NCBI GenBank assembly: GCA_021792235.1
Contig: JAJYVC010000035.1
Location: 1-13,058 of the forward strand
Length of the DNA stretch: 13,058 nt
From: Microcaldota archaeon
GTDB lineage: Archaea; Micrarchaeota; Micrarchaeia; Micrarchaeales; CABMGC01
Direction of reading: 5' to 3'
Shown here: piece by piece, positions 13,058 through 13,058 of the stretch
Layout of the letters: every line of letters begins with the position of its first letter
How positions within the stretch are numbered: position 1 is the first letter of the stretch
The notes under the pieces: model-generated
Seen by the model: the letters and a program-made list of their open reading frames with translations, nothing else
What the model was told of the DNA's origin: nothing
The model's database searches: none
Program-made: the position numbers and the translations under genes

Positions 13058-13058
13058 A

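Noticed and set aside
1..13058. CRISPR array or tRNA genes
   Set aside because: No regularly spaced direct repeats and no cloverleaf-like sequence were seen in any intergenic stretch on either strand.

Overview
The window looks archaeal and most likely comes from a DPANN archaeon of the ARMAN/Micrarchaeota or Nanoarchaeota type. The evidence is an archaeal-type but very divergent 16S rRNA gene, AT-rich TATA boxes about 25 bases upstream of several starts (short-leader or leaderless transcripts), a DUF373 membrane protein, a lipoate ligase split into LplA and LplB as in Thermoplasma, and short tightly packed genes. The lineage is inferred mainly from the 16S gene; no database search was possible.

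Layout. 1-1945: an AT-rich block with the catalytic domain of an amylo-alpha-1,6-glucosidase (glycogen-debranching type) and a 211-residue protein that looks like an ADP-ribosyltransferase fold. 2016-3750: a TATA promoter, a leader, a complete solitary 16S rRNA gene (about 2162-3649) and its trailer; no 23S, 5S or tRNA gene is seen next to it. 3766-4320: a small PD-(D/E)XK nuclease-like protein. 4325-5830: a decaying IS200/IS605 element on the minus strand, holding a TnpA C-terminal remnant, a TnpB split by an apparent frameshift but with an intact RuvC/zinc-finger half, a right-end hairpin with a probable omega-RNA, and two short ORFs. 5886-6482: a 2-Cys peroxiredoxin (minus). 6610-7480: a LAGLIDADG-fold protein without its catalytic acids, followed closely by RidA. 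7504-9012: a 502-residue helical protein of unknown function (minus). 9093-10578: an ITP/XTP pyrophosphatase and lipoyl synthase (plus). 10568-13057: a minus-strand set reading DUF373 membrane protein (cut by the right edge), LplB, LplA and an Ada-like zinc protein.

How the genes work together. LipA, LplA and LplB form a lipoylation cluster: the ligase pair would attach lipoate or octanoate to carrier domains and LipA would insert the two sulfurs. This implies lipoyl-dependent enzymes elsewhere in the genome. RidA, the ITP pyrophosphatase and the peroxiredoxin are metabolite and damage-control genes.

The most striking signal is in the 16S gene. Several near-universal core base pairs (18-917 of the central pseudoknot, 1404-1497 and 1406-1495 of the decoding helix) have changed on both strands so that pairing is kept or strengthened. 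The 530 loop and the anti-Shine-Dalgarno end are also changed. This argues for a functional but radically diverged ribosome that standard 16S primers would largely miss.
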